Assembly: GCF_009877425.1 (NCBI RefSeq)
Contig: NZ_WXEY01000026.1
Location: forward strand, 1 to 37,861
Length of the DNA stretch: 37,861 nucleotides
DNA from: Heliomicrobium undosum
GTDB lineage: Bacteria > Bacillota > Desulfitobacteriia > Heliobacteriales > Heliobacteriaceae
Direction: 5' to 3'
The position numbers and the translations under genes were made by a program. Positions 9,060-17,236 of the stretch are shown one piece after another. Position 1 is the first letter of the stretch, and every line of letters begins with the position of its first letter. The notes beneath the pieces are model-generated. The model was not told the DNA's origin. It searched no databases and was given only the letters and a program-made list of their open reading frames with translations.

Positions 9060-10034
9060 ATGAAAACCATCGTGTACAACGGTCCCCTCGACAGCCGCTA
9101 CGGGGCTGTTCATGTAGCACTGGGCAATTTTGACGGCGTCCATCTGGGCCACCAGAAACTGATCACCGAGATGGTGAAAAAGGCGCGGGCCAGCCAGGGA
9201 ACGGCTGTGGTAGCGACCTTTCACCCCCATCCCCTGCGGTTGATCCGGCCCGAAGCAGCGCCCAAATTGATCACGCCGATGGAAGTGAAGGCCGGCCTAT
9301 TAGGACGCCTCGGCGTCGACATTGTCCTCACCTTGCCCTTCAATCCGGACCTGGCCAAGCTGTCACCGGAGGAATTTGTGCAGCAGGTGCTTCATCAAGA
9401 CCTGCGGGCCGAGTCCGTTCTGGTCGGTTTCAACTACAGTTTCGGTCGTGGCGGCAAAGGCACGCCCGAACTGCTCTGGGAACTGGGTCACCGCCTCGGG
9501 GTCCGTGTGCGGGTGATCGACGCCGTGACCATCGCCGGTGAGCCGGTCAGTTCCACGGCTGTACGGGCTGCTTTGGAGAAGGGCGACATGGAGCGGGCCG
9601 CCGATCTGCTGGGTTATACGCCGATCCTGCGTGGTCCAGTCGTTCCCGGTGATCAGCGGGGGAGGAACATCGGTTTCCGGACGGCGAACATAGAACTGCC
9701 GCCGGAGCAGTACCTGCCTGCCCGGGGGGTCTATGCCGCCTGGGCGCGTTCGGCAAGCCTTCCCGAGGGGGTTTTGGCGGTCGTCAACATCGGTGTCAAG
9801 CCGACCTTTGGCATGGGGTTGGCCGAGACGGTGGAGGCTCACCTGATCGATTTTGAAGGCGACCTGTACGGACAGACATTGACGCTGCACCTGTTGCAGA
9901 GGATGCGTCCAGAGATGCGCTTTCAAAACCCCGAACAACTGGTGGAACAGATTCACACAGACCTCCAGGATACGCGGCATTTTTTCCACGCCCAGCGGGA
10001 ACATATCTTTCCGAACCGGATCATAGAAATATAA
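9060..10034 (+). CDS. ribF: Bifunctional riboflavin kinase/FMN adenylyltransferase RibF
   Basis: The 324-residue protein has an N-terminal nucleotidyltransferase domain with ALGNFDGVHLGHQKLI (near residues 21-36), TFHPHP and the FGRGGKG segment. The C-terminal flavokinase domain carries GRNIGFRTANIEL and VYAA, followed by the GVKPTFG segment. It converts riboflavin to FMN and then FAD. The start ATG 9060 is nine bases after truB with only a weak ribosome binding site, so it is probably co-expressed with truB. It ends the translation operon; a new promoter lies 75 bases downstream. Confidence 0.95.
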   Translation: MKTIVYNGPLDSRYGAVHVALGNFDGVHLGHQKLITEMVKKARASQGTAVVATFHPHPLRLIRPEAAPKLITPMEVKAGLLGRLGVDIVLTLPFNPDLAKLSPEEFVQQVLHQDLRAESVLVGFNYSFGRGGKGTPELLWELGHRLGVRVRVIDAVTIAGEPVSSTAVRAALEKGDMERAADLLGYTPILRGPVVPGDQRGRNIGFRTANIELPPEQYLPARGVYAAWARSASLPEGVLAVVNIGVKPTFGMGLAETVEAHLIDFEGDLYGQTLTLHLLQRMRPEMRFQNPEQLVEQIHTDLQDTRHFFHAQREHIFPNRIIEI

Positions 10035-10109
10035 ACACCGAAATATACAACCGGGTCAACGCGCGCTTGACAAGCGGCCTTTTTTCGACGGCTCTCTGAT
10101 TATCTCGCC

Positions 10110-10138
10110 TTTACTTCATAAATTGGCTGTGCTACAAT
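10110..10138 (+). promoter_or_regulatory. Promoter ahead of the small genes and rpsO-pnp
   Basis: TTTACT (10110-10115) and TACAAT (10133-10138) are spaced by 17 bases. No convincing terminator follows ribF, so this may be an internal promoter. It lies 31 bases before the ATG of the 68-residue ORF. Confidence 0.55.
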
Positions 10139-10169
10139 GTCACTTGTGACTCCGGGGAAGGAGGCGCCC

Positions 10170-10376
10170 ATGGGACTGCCGTTGATTGACGAGCATCACC
10201 AGCAACTCCGCTCCATCGCCGGCGAGGTGGCCCACATCTGCGCCAGCGAGGAATTCCTGGCTTTGAAGTCCGAACTGGAGCTGCTCTACCGGATGGCGGG
10301 AGCAGAGGAACCGGCGCGGTTGGCCTTTCAGGACGCCCTGTACACTTTGTTGAATGACAAAAGCGACGGCGCCTGA
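10170..10376 (+). CDS. Small protein of unknown function (68 aa)
   Basis: I do not recognise this family. ATG 10170 follows GAAGGAGG at good spacing, so translation looks real. The protein is mildly acidic and helix-prone, begins MGLPLIDEHHQQLRSIAGEV and has no transmembrane segment or cysteine pair. The IDEHHQQL stretch recalls a hemerythrin-like helix, but the remaining metal-binding residues are absent. It is followed after 16 bases by another small gene, and the pair interrupts the usual ribF-rpsO neighbourhood. Codon use matches its surroundings. An antitoxin or partner role for the next gene is only a guess. Confidence 0.65.
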   Translation: MGLPLIDEHHQQLRSIAGEVAHICASEEFLALKSELELLYRMAGAEEPARLAFQDALYTLLNDKSDGA

Positions 10377-10392
10377 TCGGTGGTAGAGAGTC

Positions 10393-10617
10393 ATGCAGCG
10401 CGTGATCGTAACTGACCATGCCCGCAGACGGCTGTACAACCTGCGCCAGGATCGCATCTCCGTCGTTGACATCGAAACCGCAGCCCATGAAATCCCCGGG
10501 CATATCCCGACAGCGACCCGCTTTCGCGGATTTGTGGCCCGTTCCGGCAGGGTCTTTGATCTCGTCATCAAAGACATCGCCACCGGGCGGCTGGTGATCA
10601 CCATCATCGGCAAATGA
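10393..10617 (+). CDS. Small basic protein, DUF4258-like (74 aa)
   Basis: The protein starts MQRVIVTDHARRRLYNLRQDRIS and ends in strands, with VFDLVIKDIATGRLVITIIGK. A TDHARxRL opening, a short helical turn and a terminal strand pair is the pattern of DUF4258/RelE-like small folds, where an N-terminal strand is followed by HAxxR. The resemblance is by eye only. The start lacks a strong ribosome binding site (GGTGGTAGAG lies upstream). It follows the 68-residue gene by 16 bases and precedes rpsO. It could be a toxin-like RNase relative or simply a conserved lineage-specific protein. Confidence 0.55.
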   Translation: MQRVIVTDHARRRLYNLRQDRISVVDIETAAHEIPGHIPTATRFRGFVARSGRVFDLVIKDIATGRLVITIIGK

Positions 10618-10698
10618 AATCTGTTCCATCGGCTCAGATTGCCGACCCTCCGACGGCTTTCTTGGCTTTTGGAGAATATGAGTAAGGAGGTGACATGG

Positions 10699-10968
10699 AT
10701 GGCATTGGACAACGTGCGCAAGCAGGAGATCATCGGCAAGTTCAAGCAGCATGAAAAGGACACCGGATCTCCGGAAGTGCAGGTCGCCATCCTCACGGAT
10801 CGGATCAACTACCTGACGGGGCACCTGAAAACCCACAAGAAGGATCATCACTCCCGCCGGGGTCTGTTGAAGATGGTTGGTCAGCGCCGGAATCTGTTGG
10901 CTTATCTGAAGCGGACCGATATCGAGCGTTATCGCAAGCTTGTGACCGAGCTTGGGCTTCGTCACTAA
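10699..10968 (+). CDS. rpsO: 30S ribosomal protein S15
   Basis: The 89-residue S15 protein matches the family in length and sequence, with [21 protein letters not shown], the conserved [19 protein letters not shown] and a C-terminal [12 protein letters not shown]. It binds the central domain of 16S rRNA. ATG 10699 follows AAGGAGGTGA, an almost perfect complement to the 16S 3' end. An open frame extends upstream, but those residues are not part of S15. pnp follows after a hairpin. Confidence 0.98.
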   Translation: MALDNVRKQEIIGKFKQHEKDTGSPEVQVAILTDRINYLTGHLKTHKKDHHSRRGLLKMVGQRRNLLAYLKRTDIERYRKLVTELGLRH

Positions 10969-10976
10969 AAAAATGG

Positions 10977-11000
10977 AAAGAACGGGGAAACCCGTTCTTT
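10977..11000 (+). terminator. Hairpin between rpsO and pnp (attenuator or processing site)
   Basis: AAAGAACGGG pairs perfectly with CCCGTTCTTT (10 bp) around a GAAA tetraloop. Three Ts end the stem, then CTTGCG follows, so the T run is short and termination is probably partial. In other bacteria the rpsO-pnp junction carries a partial terminator and an RNase-processed hairpin; a similar role is inferred here. Confidence 0.6.
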
Positions 11001-11091
11001 CTTGCGTATGGGCGAGTTTTTTTCATTATGGAAGGAAATACTAACATATACGTCGAATATCTTAATGTTTATGAGAGGAGGGTATATTTCC

Positions 11092-13221
11092 TTGCAAGTA
11101 TTCTCCATGGAAATTGCCGGACGCACCCTGACGGTTGAGACGGGGCGGGTAGCCAAACAGGCCGGCGGCTCTGTGCTTGCCCGTTACGGCGATACGGTCG
11201 TGCTGGCGACGGCGACAGGCTCCAAAGAGCCCCGGCCAGGCATTGACTTTTTCCCCTTGACTGTCGACTATGAGGAGCGTCTCTACGCGGTAGGAAAGAT
11301 ACCGGGCGGTTTCATCAAGCGGGAAGGTCGCCCCACCGAAAAGGCCATCCTGTCGGCGCGGTTGATCGACCGGCCAATCCGTCCCCTGTTCCCCAAAGGT
11401 TTCCGCAACGATGTCCAGGTTGTGGCGACTGTCATGTCGGTGGACCAGGACTGCCCCCCCGATATCGTCGGCATGATCGGCGCTTCCTGCGCCCTCAGCC
11501 TGTCCGATGTCCCCTTTGAAGGTCCCATCGGCGGCGTTCTTGTCGGACGGGTCGACGGCAAGCTGCTGATCAACCCGACGATGGAACAGGCCGAAAAGAG
11601 CGATATGCATCTGGTCGTGGCTGGCACGAAGGACGCCGTGATGATGGTGGAAGCCGGCGCCAACGAGGTGCCCGAAGAAGACATGATCGAGGCGATCATG
11701 TTCGGCCACCAGGAGATCCAGCGCATCGTCGCCTTCCAGGAAGAGATGATGGCTGCCGCCGGCAAGCCGAAGCGGGAAGTGCCTCTGAAACAGATCAACC
11801 CTGAAGTGGATCAGGCTGTGCGCGAATATGTGGGCGACAAGCTGCTCAACGCCATCCAAAACCCGGACAAGCTGTCCCGGGAAGCCGATATCCAGGCAGT
11901 CATGAAGGAGACGGCGGAGGTGCTGCTTCCTCAGTTCCCTGAAGAGGAGAAAGGCATCCGCGCCGTTCTCGATACCATGGAAAAAGAGATTGTCCGCAAG
12001 CTGATCACTGTGGACAAGCAACGGCCTGACGGGCGGAAGGTGGATGAAATCCGGCCTATCTCCGTCGAGGTTGGCATCTTGCCCCGCACCCATGGCAGCG
12101 GCCTTTTCACCCGCGGCCAGACCCAGGTGCTCAACGTCTGCACCCTCGGCACCATCGCCGACCTGCAGATCCTCGACGGTCTCGGCGTGGAAGAATCAAA
12201 GCGCTACATGCATCACTACAATTTCCCGCCCTACAGCGTCGGCGAGACGCGTCCCATGCGGGGACCGGGCCGCCGCGAGATTGGCCACGGCGCTCTGGCT
12301 GAGCGGGCGCTCCTGCCGGTGATCCCCTCGGAAGACGAATTCCCCTACACCATCCGTCTCGTCTCCGAGGCGGTGGAATCGAACGGTTCCACATCGATGG
12401 CCAGCGTCTGCGGCTCCACCCTGTCGCTGATGAACGCCGGCGTACCGATTAAAAAGCCAGTCGCGGGCATCGCCATGGGCCTGATCAAAGAAGGGGAACA
12501 CTTCTCCATCCTCTCCGACATCCAGGGCATGGAAGATCACCTGGGCGACATGGACTTCAAGGTGGCCGGCACCGCCGACGGTGTGACGGCGCTCCAGATG
12601 GACATCAAGATCCAGGGCGTCAGCCGGGAGATCCTCACCCAGGCGCTGCAGCAGGCGAAAGAAGGCCGCCTCTTCATCTTGGACAAGATGCTGGCCGTCA
12701 TCGACAAGCCGGCGACGGAGATGTCCCCCTATGCGCCGCGGATCATCACCATGTCCATCGACCCCGACAAGATCCGGGAAGTCATCGGCCCCGGCGGCAA
12801 GGTGATCAACAAGATCATCGCCGAGACGGGCGTCAAGATCGACATCGAAGACGACGGTCGCATCTTCATCGCCGCCACCGACACAGAGGCTGCCAACAAA
12901 GCCGTCCGCATCATCGAGAGCATCACCGCCGACGTGGAAGTGGGCAAGGTCTACACGGGCAAGGTGACGCGGATCATGAACTTCGGCGCCTTTGTTGAGG
13001 TCCTGCCCGGCAAGGAAGGCCTCATCCACATCAGCCAACTGGCCGAGGAACGGGTGGCCAAGGTGGAGGATGTGGTCAAGATCGGTGACGAGGTGACCGT
13101 CAAGGTCGTCGAGATCGACAAACAGGGACGGGTCAACCTCTCCCGTAAAGAGTTGCTCAAGGCCAACAAACCGGCTGTGACCGGCGGCGCCCGGCCTGAC
13201 GAGATGCGCAAACGGTTCTGA
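11092..13221 (+). CDS. pnp: Polyribonucleotide nucleotidyltransferase (PNPase)
   Basis: The 709-residue protein has two RNase PH domains (about 1-210 and 300-530), separated by the helical linker. A KH domain ([16 protein letters not shown], near 560-580) and an S1 domain ([20 protein letters not shown], near 620) follow. PNPase is a phosphate-dependent 3'-5' exonuclease of mRNA decay. I chose TTG 11092: GAGGAGGG lies nine bases upstream and the product then begins [13 protein letters not shown], as usual for the family. The same frame runs further upstream through AT-rich leader sequence, which is not protein-like. Confidence 0.96.
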   Translation: MQVFSMEIAGRTLTVETGRVAKQAGGSVLARYGDTVVLATATGSKEPRPGIDFFPLTVDYEERLYAVGKIPGGFIKREGRPTEKAILSARLIDRPIRPLFPKGFRNDVQVVATVMSVDQDCPPDIVGMIGASCALSLSDVPFEGPIGGVLVGRVDGKLLINPTMEQAEKSDMHLVVAGTKDAVMMVEAGANEVPEEDMIEAIMFGHQEIQRIVAFQEEMMAAAGKPKREVPLKQINPEVDQAVREYVGDKLLNAIQNPDKLSREADIQAVMKETAEVLLPQFPEEEKGIRAVLDTMEKEIVRKLITVDKQRPDGRKVDEIRPISVEVGILPRTHGSGLFTRGQTQVLNVCTLGTIADLQILDGLGVEESKRYMHHYNFPPYSVGETRPMRGPGRREIGHGALAERALLPVIPSEDEFPYTIRLVSEAVESNGSTSMASVCGSTLSLMNAGVPIKKPVAGIAMGLIKEGEHFSILSDIQGMEDHLGDMDFKVAGTADGVTALQMDIKIQGVSREILTQALQQAKEGRLFILDKMLAVIDKPATEMSPYAPRIITMSIDPDKIREVIGPGGKVINKIIAETGVKIDIEDDGRIFIAATDTEAANKAVRIIESITADVEVGKVYTGKVTRIMNFGAFVEVLPGKEGLIHISQLAEERVAKVEDVVKIGDEVTVKVVEIDKQGRVNLSRKELLKANKPAVTGGARPDEMRKRF

Positions 13222-13315
13222 TCAAGAACCGTTTGCGTCCCGCAAAGGGTCATTACCCGGTCAAATCGCTCAACCCACTGAGCGATGCAACGATATCGAG
13301 AACTGATGTGAACAG

Positions 13316-13349
13316 GCAAACTCAGCAACGAGTTTGCTTTTCTCGTTTT
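13316..13349 (+). terminator. Terminator after pnp
   Basis: GCAAACTC pairs perfectly with GAGTTTGC (8 bp) across a 6-base loop, followed by TTTTCTCGTTTT. It lies 94 bases after the pnp stop and closes the rpsO-pnp unit. Confidence 0.85.
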
Positions 13350-13417
13350 CGCCTTCTCGCCGGCCTGGCCCAGGCATAGATTTCTAGGGATCAGAGCCGT
13401 GCGAAAGGGGGAGAACC

Positions 13418-14152
13418 ATGCGCACCCTCTTCATCCCCTGGACATTTTTGCGGGTGCTCCTGACCCTGACCGTTGTCTGCCTGCTGCTGGCCGGCATGAC
13501 CCAATATGTGATCACGCTGAACCGCGACGTTTCCGAGACGACCGGTCGAGGCGACGTCGAGGGCGTCGTGCGGCGAGGACCGCCGGTGAACAAGGTGGCC
13601 TTGACGATCAATGTGGACTGGGGCCAGGAACACATCCCGGCGCTGCTCGACACCCTTTCCCGCCATCAGGCCAAGGCCACCTTTTTCTTTACGGGCCGAT
13701 TCGCCGACAAGTTCCCCGAATATGTAAAGAAGGTCCATGAGGCCGGCCATGAGGTGGGCAATCACGGCTACTCTCACCCCCATCCCACACAGATCGGTGA
13801 TGCCGCCAACCGCCAGGAGATCCGGCGGACCCATGCCGCCCTGGAGAAATTGACCGGCCACGCGCCCAGGTGGTTCGCGCCTCCCTATGGAGAACATGAC
13901 CAGCGGCTGGTGACGGTTGCCAGGGAGGAGGGCTATGGGCTCATCCTGTGGACCGTCGATTCGGCCGACTGGCTCAAGCCGTCGCCCCAGGACTGGATGA
14001 AGCGCGTCACGGCGGGAATCGGGCCGGGCGCCCTAGTGCTGATGCATCCAACCCCGTCGACGGCCCAGGCGCTGCCGTCGCTGCTCAAGTACATGGAGGA
14101 AAAAGGCTGGACGGCAGTCACCATGACCGAATTGATGGCGCCAGCCCAATAA
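13418..14152 (+). CDS. YlxY-type polysaccharide deacetylase family protein
   Basis: The 244-residue protein has an N-terminal membrane anchor (about residues 7-32) and one NodB-homology domain. Recognisable parts are the KATFFFTGRF segment, the zinc-site motif HGYSHPHP (H116, H120, H122) and FAPPYGE. The usual first motif TFDDG is replaced by NVDWG (D67, W68): one aspartate is kept and the metal-binding partner is Trp, so activity is uncertain. In B. subtilis ylxY occupies the same place after pnp. An upstream AAAGGGGGAG ribosome binding site supports the start. It probably acts on peptidoglycan or another surface glycan outside the membrane. Confidence 0.87.
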   Translation: MRTLFIPWTFLRVLLTLTVVCLLLAGMTQYVITLNRDVSETTGRGDVEGVVRRGPPVNKVALTINVDWGQEHIPALLDTLSRHQAKATFFFTGRFADKFPEYVKKVHEAGHEVGNHGYSHPHPTQIGDAANRQEIRRTHAALEKLTGHAPRWFAPPYGEHDQRLVTVAREEGYGLILWTVDSADWLKPSPQDWMKRVTAGIGPGALVLMHPTPSTAQALPSLLKYMEEKGWTAVTMTELMAPAQ

Positions 14153-14184
14153 CCATAAAAACCGTGATCCGGTGCAATAATAAA

Positions 14185-14210
14185 CCCGGCAGTTGCTTGC
14201 CGGGGAGGAA
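14185..14210 (+). promoter_or_regulatory. Hairpin overlapping the ribosome binding site of the carboxypeptidase gene
   Basis: CCCGGCA (14185-14191) pairs with TGCCGGG (14198-14204) across six bases, and the 3' arm shares its last Gs with the GGGAGGAA ribosome binding site (14203-14210). Such a fold would partly hide the site. Its effect on translation is inferred. Confidence 0.4.
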
Positions 14211-14216
14211 GATAAC

Positions 14217-15050
14217 TTGGTCTTTACAAGGGGAACCTGCCGGATCACGGGAAAGACGCTGGTGCTGTTCTTGTGCTTGTCTCCGTTCCTCGTCTTAGGC
14301 GGACCGGCCGTGTGCGGCGCCAGTCCCCAGGTCACGGCGGACGCGGCGGTGCTCATGGACGCTGAAACGGGAAGGGTTCTCTTTGAGCGGCAGGCGCACC
14401 AGCCACGGCCCCCGGCTTCGACAACCAAGATCGTGACGGCCTTGCTGGGATTTGAGTTCGGCGATCTGGAAGACGAGGTCATCATCAGCCAAAAGGCCGG
14501 GAGCACCGGGGAGGCCAGCATTAACCTCTTTCCCGGCGAGCGGGTCGCCCTGGGCGATCTGCTGACCGGCGCGCTGGTTCGGTCTGGGAATGACGCCTGT
14601 GTGGCCATCGCCGAACACGTCGCCGGCAGCGAGGAGTTTTTCACCCTGTGGATGACAGCCAAATCGCGCATCATGGGCGGACGATCGAGCCAGTTTTTCA
14701 ACACCAACGGACTGCCCCACAAGCACCACTGGTCAAGCGCCTATGATCTGGCCGTGGTGGCCCGTGAAGCGATGCTGCTTCCTGAGTTTGCCGCCACCGT
14801 CAAAAGCCGCCGTGCGACGTTGAAAAACCGGCAAGGGTGGCCGAAGGAGATTAAGAACACGAACGCCTTGCTCTGGTCGTACCCTTTTGCCGACGGCGTA
14901 AAAACGGGCACGACACGGGCGGCCGGCGCCTGCTTGGTCGCCTCAGCCACAAAAAACAACCGCCAGTTGATCGCCGTCGTGTTGCATTCGGACGATCGTT
15001 TCGGCGACAGCCTGCGCCTCTTTGAATACGGCTTTAACCAGTTGAGGTAA
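14217..15050 (+). CDS. Serine-type D-Ala-D-Ala carboxypeptidase (S11 family, short form)
   Basis: This 277-residue secreted penicillin-binding protein has all three active-site motifs: STTK (S68-K71), SGN (123-125) and KTG (229-231). A hydrophobic signal segment spans about residues 13-33. It removes the terminal D-Ala from peptidoglycan stem peptides. TTG 14217 follows GGGGAGGA at seven bases; a TTG at 14193 in the same frame would put that site inside the gene. The C-terminal beta domain and amphipathic anchor of full-length DacA/DacF are absent, so it is a minimal catalytic form. A terminator begins one base after its stop. Confidence 0.9.
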   Translation: MVFTRGTCRITGKTLVLFLCLSPFLVLGGPAVCGASPQVTADAAVLMDAETGRVLFERQAHQPRPPASTTKIVTALLGFEFGDLEDEVIISQKAGSTGEASINLFPGERVALGDLLTGALVRSGNDACVAIAEHVAGSEEFFTLWMTAKSRIMGGRSSQFFNTNGLPHKHHWSSAYDLAVVAREAMLLPEFAATVKSRRATLKNRQGWPKEIKNTNALLWSYPFADGVKTGTTRAAGACLVASATKNNRQLIAVVLHSDDRFGDSLRLFEYGFNQLR

Positions 15051-15075
15051 ACCGGGAAAGCTCCCGGTCTTTTTC
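15051..15075 (+). terminator. Terminator after the carboxypeptidase gene
   Basis: ACCGGGA and TCCCGGT form a perfect 7-bp stem with a 4-base loop, followed by CTTTTTC. It starts immediately after the stop codon. Confidence 0.9.
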
Positions 15076-15103
15076 ATCACCCTTTGGAAGCGTCTGCCGA
15101 ACC

Positions 15104-15131
15104 GTTGACAGCGAGTCGCCGGGCTGATACA
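15104..15131 (+). promoter_or_regulatory. Promoter ahead of the M16 protease gene
   Basis: A consensus TTGACA (15104-15109) is followed 16 bases later by GATACA, or 15 bases later by TGATAC. It lies between the terminator of the previous gene and the M16 peptidase start, where a promoter is expected. The -10 match is only moderate. Confidence 0.5.
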
Positions 15132-15222
15132 CTTCGGGGTACTTGAGCGAAAGCTCCCGTCCCCTTCCAGGGGCGGGATGGCGCCGTAAATGGGCTTCTT
15201 GGATGCCTTCAGGAGGAAAGAG

Positions 15223-16488
15223 ATGGTTCACAAGACAGTGTTGCCGAACGGAGTCCGGATTGTGATGGAGCCGATCTCCCATGTGCGTTCCGTGGCATTG
15301 GGCATCTGGGTGGCTACCGGATCGAGGGACGAAGAGCCCGCCTTGACGGGTGTATCTCACTTTATCGAACACATGCTGTTTAAAGGCACGGACAAGCGGA
15401 CGGCCAAGGACCTGGCGGAAGTGCTTGAAGCGGTCGGCGGTCAACTGAACGCCTTTACATCGAAGGAATACACCTGCTACCACGCCAAAGTCCTGGACGA
15501 TCATTTCGATCTGGCCCTTGACGTCCTGGCCGATATGTTTTTTCACTCCCGCTTTGAAGGGGAAGACATCGAACGAGAACGCCGGGTGATCCTTGAAGAG
15601 ATCAAGATGTATGAGGACTCCCCCGACGAGTTGGTCCATGATCTGCTGTCCGATGCCATGTGGCCGGTCAGCGCTCTGGGGCGCTCGATCCTGGGAACGG
15701 TCGAATCAATCCAGGCGATGCAGCGAGAGCGCCTGCTCAGCCACTTCCAGTCGGAGTACTCAGCTGACCGGACTGTCATCGCCATCGCCGGCTCCATCGA
15801 CCCGGAAAAGACGCTGGAGAAGGTAAAGGCCTATTTTGCCGCTATGGAAACGTCCAAGCAAACCTATCGGCGCTCCCGGCCAGATATGCTGCATAAGAGC
15901 GTTTTTCAGCACAAGGATGTGGAACAGGTCCAGATCTGCCTGGGCACCCAGGGCCTGTCCCAGGAGCACCGCGACATCTACGCCATGCACGTCCTGAACA
16001 ACGTCATCGGCGGCGGCGCCTCGTCCCGGCTGTTCCAGGAGATCCGGGAGAACCGCGGCCTGGCTTACTCCGTTTATTCCTTCCATTCGGCCTTTTCCGA
16101 CTCGGGTATGTTCGGCCTCTATGCCGGAACAAGCCCAGACTTCGCCGAAGAGGTCATGGAAATCTCCCTGCGCGAAATGGCTCGCATCCGTGAAGAGGGG
16201 ATCCGTCCCGAAGAATTGAGAAGGACCCAGGAGCAGATCAAAGGGAGCCTCTACCTCGGCCTGGAGAGCGTCAACTCGCGGATGACGCGCCTCGGCAAGT
16301 CGGAGGTCTGCTACAACCGCTTCGTCCCCCCGGAAGAGGTGATCGAGCGGGTCTATGCGGTCACCCTTGACGATGTGACAAAGGTTGCCCGCGATCTCTG
16401 GACACCGGAGCAATGCGCCCTCGCTGTCGTCGGCGCCAAGCCGCTGGCGGTAGAACTGTCCGAGCTGCTGCAAAAAACGGGCTGGTAA
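15223..16488 (+). CDS. ymxG: M16-family zinc peptidase (MlpA/YmxG type)
   Basis: The 421-residue protein has the inverted zinc motif HFIEH (H46, E49, H50) in the N-terminal M16 domain and a second, inactive M16-like domain with NRGLAYSVYSFHSAF. Members resemble mitochondrial processing peptidase. ATG 15223 follows AGGAGGAAAG and yields the typical start MVHKTVLPNGVRIV; an in-frame ATG at 15190 would add 11 residues that look unlike the family. In Bacillota this gene lies between the ylxY/pnp region and the dap/spoVF block, as here. Substrates are unknown. Confidence 0.93.
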   Translation: MVHKTVLPNGVRIVMEPISHVRSVALGIWVATGSRDEEPALTGVSHFIEHMLFKGTDKRTAKDLAEVLEAVGGQLNAFTSKEYTCYHAKVLDDHFDLALDVLADMFFHSRFEGEDIERERRVILEEIKMYEDSPDELVHDLLSDAMWPVSALGRSILGTVESIQAMQRERLLSHFQSEYSADRTVIAIAGSIDPEKTLEKVKAYFAAMETSKQTYRRSRPDMLHKSVFQHKDVEQVQICLGTQGLSQEHRDIYAMHVLNNVIGGGASSRLFQEIRENRGLAYSVYSFHSAFSDSGMFGLYAGTSPDFAEEVMEISLREMARIREEGIRPEELRRTQEQIKGSLYLGLESVNSRMTRLGKSEVCYNRFVPPEEVIERVYAVTLDDVTKVARDLWTPEQCALAVVGAKPLAVELSELLQKTGW

Positions 16489-16565
16489 AAACGCTTCTCC
16501 GCTGATTCCTTCTCCGCTCCTCGTATCTCGTTCCCTTCTTGCTTCTATTTTCTGGAATCGGCGCG

Positions 16566-16571
16566 TATAGT
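16566..16571 (+). promoter_or_regulatory. Possible -10 element ahead of ymxH
   Basis: TATAGT lies 31 bases before the ymxH start. At 17 bases upstream there is only TTCTAT, a poor -35, so this would be a weak or specialised promoter. No sporulation sigma-factor consensus fits clearly. Confidence 0.3.
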
Positions 16572-16602
16572 GGGGTAAGGGGGACAAGGAGGGGGGGCGC
16601 CG

Positions 16603-16875
16603 ATGCGTCTCAGCGAGTTGGTGGGCAAGGAGATCGTCAATCTGACAACAGGCGAGCGTCTCGGCGCCGTCGGAGATTCGGATCTGATCATCGACGAGTC
16701 GAGCGGCGAGATCGACGCCATCATTCTGCCGCCACGAGGCAACTTTGGCGGCTTTTGGTCTGACCGTGAACCGCTGATCATTCCGTGGGACGCGATCGTC
16801 AAGGTGGGCGCTGAGGTGGTCATCATGGAACTGGACGATACCTACCGGCGAACGTCCCGACGTTTTTCCTTTTAA
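16603..16875 (+). CDS. ymxH: YlmC/YmxH family PRC-barrel protein
   Basis: The 90-residue protein has a PRC-barrel-like pattern: MRLSELVGKEIVNLTTGERLG, a strand with DLIIDESSGEIDAIILP, then PLIIPWDAIVKVGAEVVIM. YlmC/YmxH proteins are widespread in spore-forming Bacillota, and ymxH has this same place next to the M16 peptidase and spoVF genes. The molecular role is not established. The ATG follows AAGGAGGG at eight to ten bases. Confidence 0.88.
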   Translation: MRLSELVGKEIVNLTTGERLGAVGDSDLIIDESSGEIDAIILPPRGNFGGFWSDREPLIIPWDAIVKVGAEVVIMELDDTYRRTSRRFSF

Positions 16876-16889
16876 CTGTTCTTTCACTG

Positions 16890-16917
16890 TTGACGTTCGG
16901 GGATGTCCCGTGATACC
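16890..16917 (+). promoter_or_regulatory. Promoter of the lysine-riboswitch/dapB transcript
   Basis: TTGACG (16890-16895) is followed after 16 bases by GATACC, or after 15 by TGATAC. The predicted start near 16925 lies about 30 bases before the riboswitch aptamer. The spacing and core match the element at 15104-15131. Confidence 0.5.
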
Positions 16918-16954
16918 ATCAACCTAATCAACTGAATATACCTCCCAGTGGAGA

Positions 16955-17126
16955 GGTAGAGGCGCGGTCTGTCAAGAGTACCTGGAGGAGTCCGACGGTG
17001 GACGATGATACCGGAGGGAAAGGGGCAACCGCCGAAGTTTGGAGCAACCGTATTGCTCACAGACTGGGGCCGGGCATAAGATGTTCGGAACTGCCATCTG
17101 GTGATTCGACCGGATGGAGCGCTATC
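16955..17126 (+). promoter_or_regulatory. Lysine riboswitch (L box) aptamer
   Basis: The conserved L-box blocks appear in order: GGTAGAGGCGCG, AAGAGTA, GGAGGGAAAGGGGCAACCG ending in CCGAAG, and a closing GGAGCGCTATCC. P1 is formed by GGTAG (16955-16959) with CTATC (17122-17126). The aptamer binds lysine. CGGTG at 17141-17145 can pair with CACCG in the 5' arm of the following terminator, giving the antiterminator expected for an OFF switch. It controls dapB, consistent with lysine feedback. Confidence 0.93.
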
Positions 17127-17172
17127 CAATCGTACGGGGACGGTGGAATCCAGCTTCCGAATGTTATTTTTT

Positions 17173-17210
17173 GGGGGCACCGCCTGAACTCCATGCGGTG
17201 TTCCCTTTTT
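17173..17210 (+). terminator. Regulated terminator of the lysine riboswitch
   Basis: An 11-bp stem (17173-17183 with 17195-17205, two G-U pairs) and an 11-base loop are followed by TTTTT. It lies between the aptamer and dapB, so lysine binding should stop transcription before the gene. Confidence 0.9.
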
Positions 17211-17236
17211 GTATTTCTTTTTATGGGGGATGGGCC

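Noticed and set aside
13354-13382. Promoter-like TTCTCG...TAGATT or sigma-K-like CATAGATTT ahead of the deacetylase gene
   Set aside because: The -35 matches are poor and the -10 misses key bases of either consensus.
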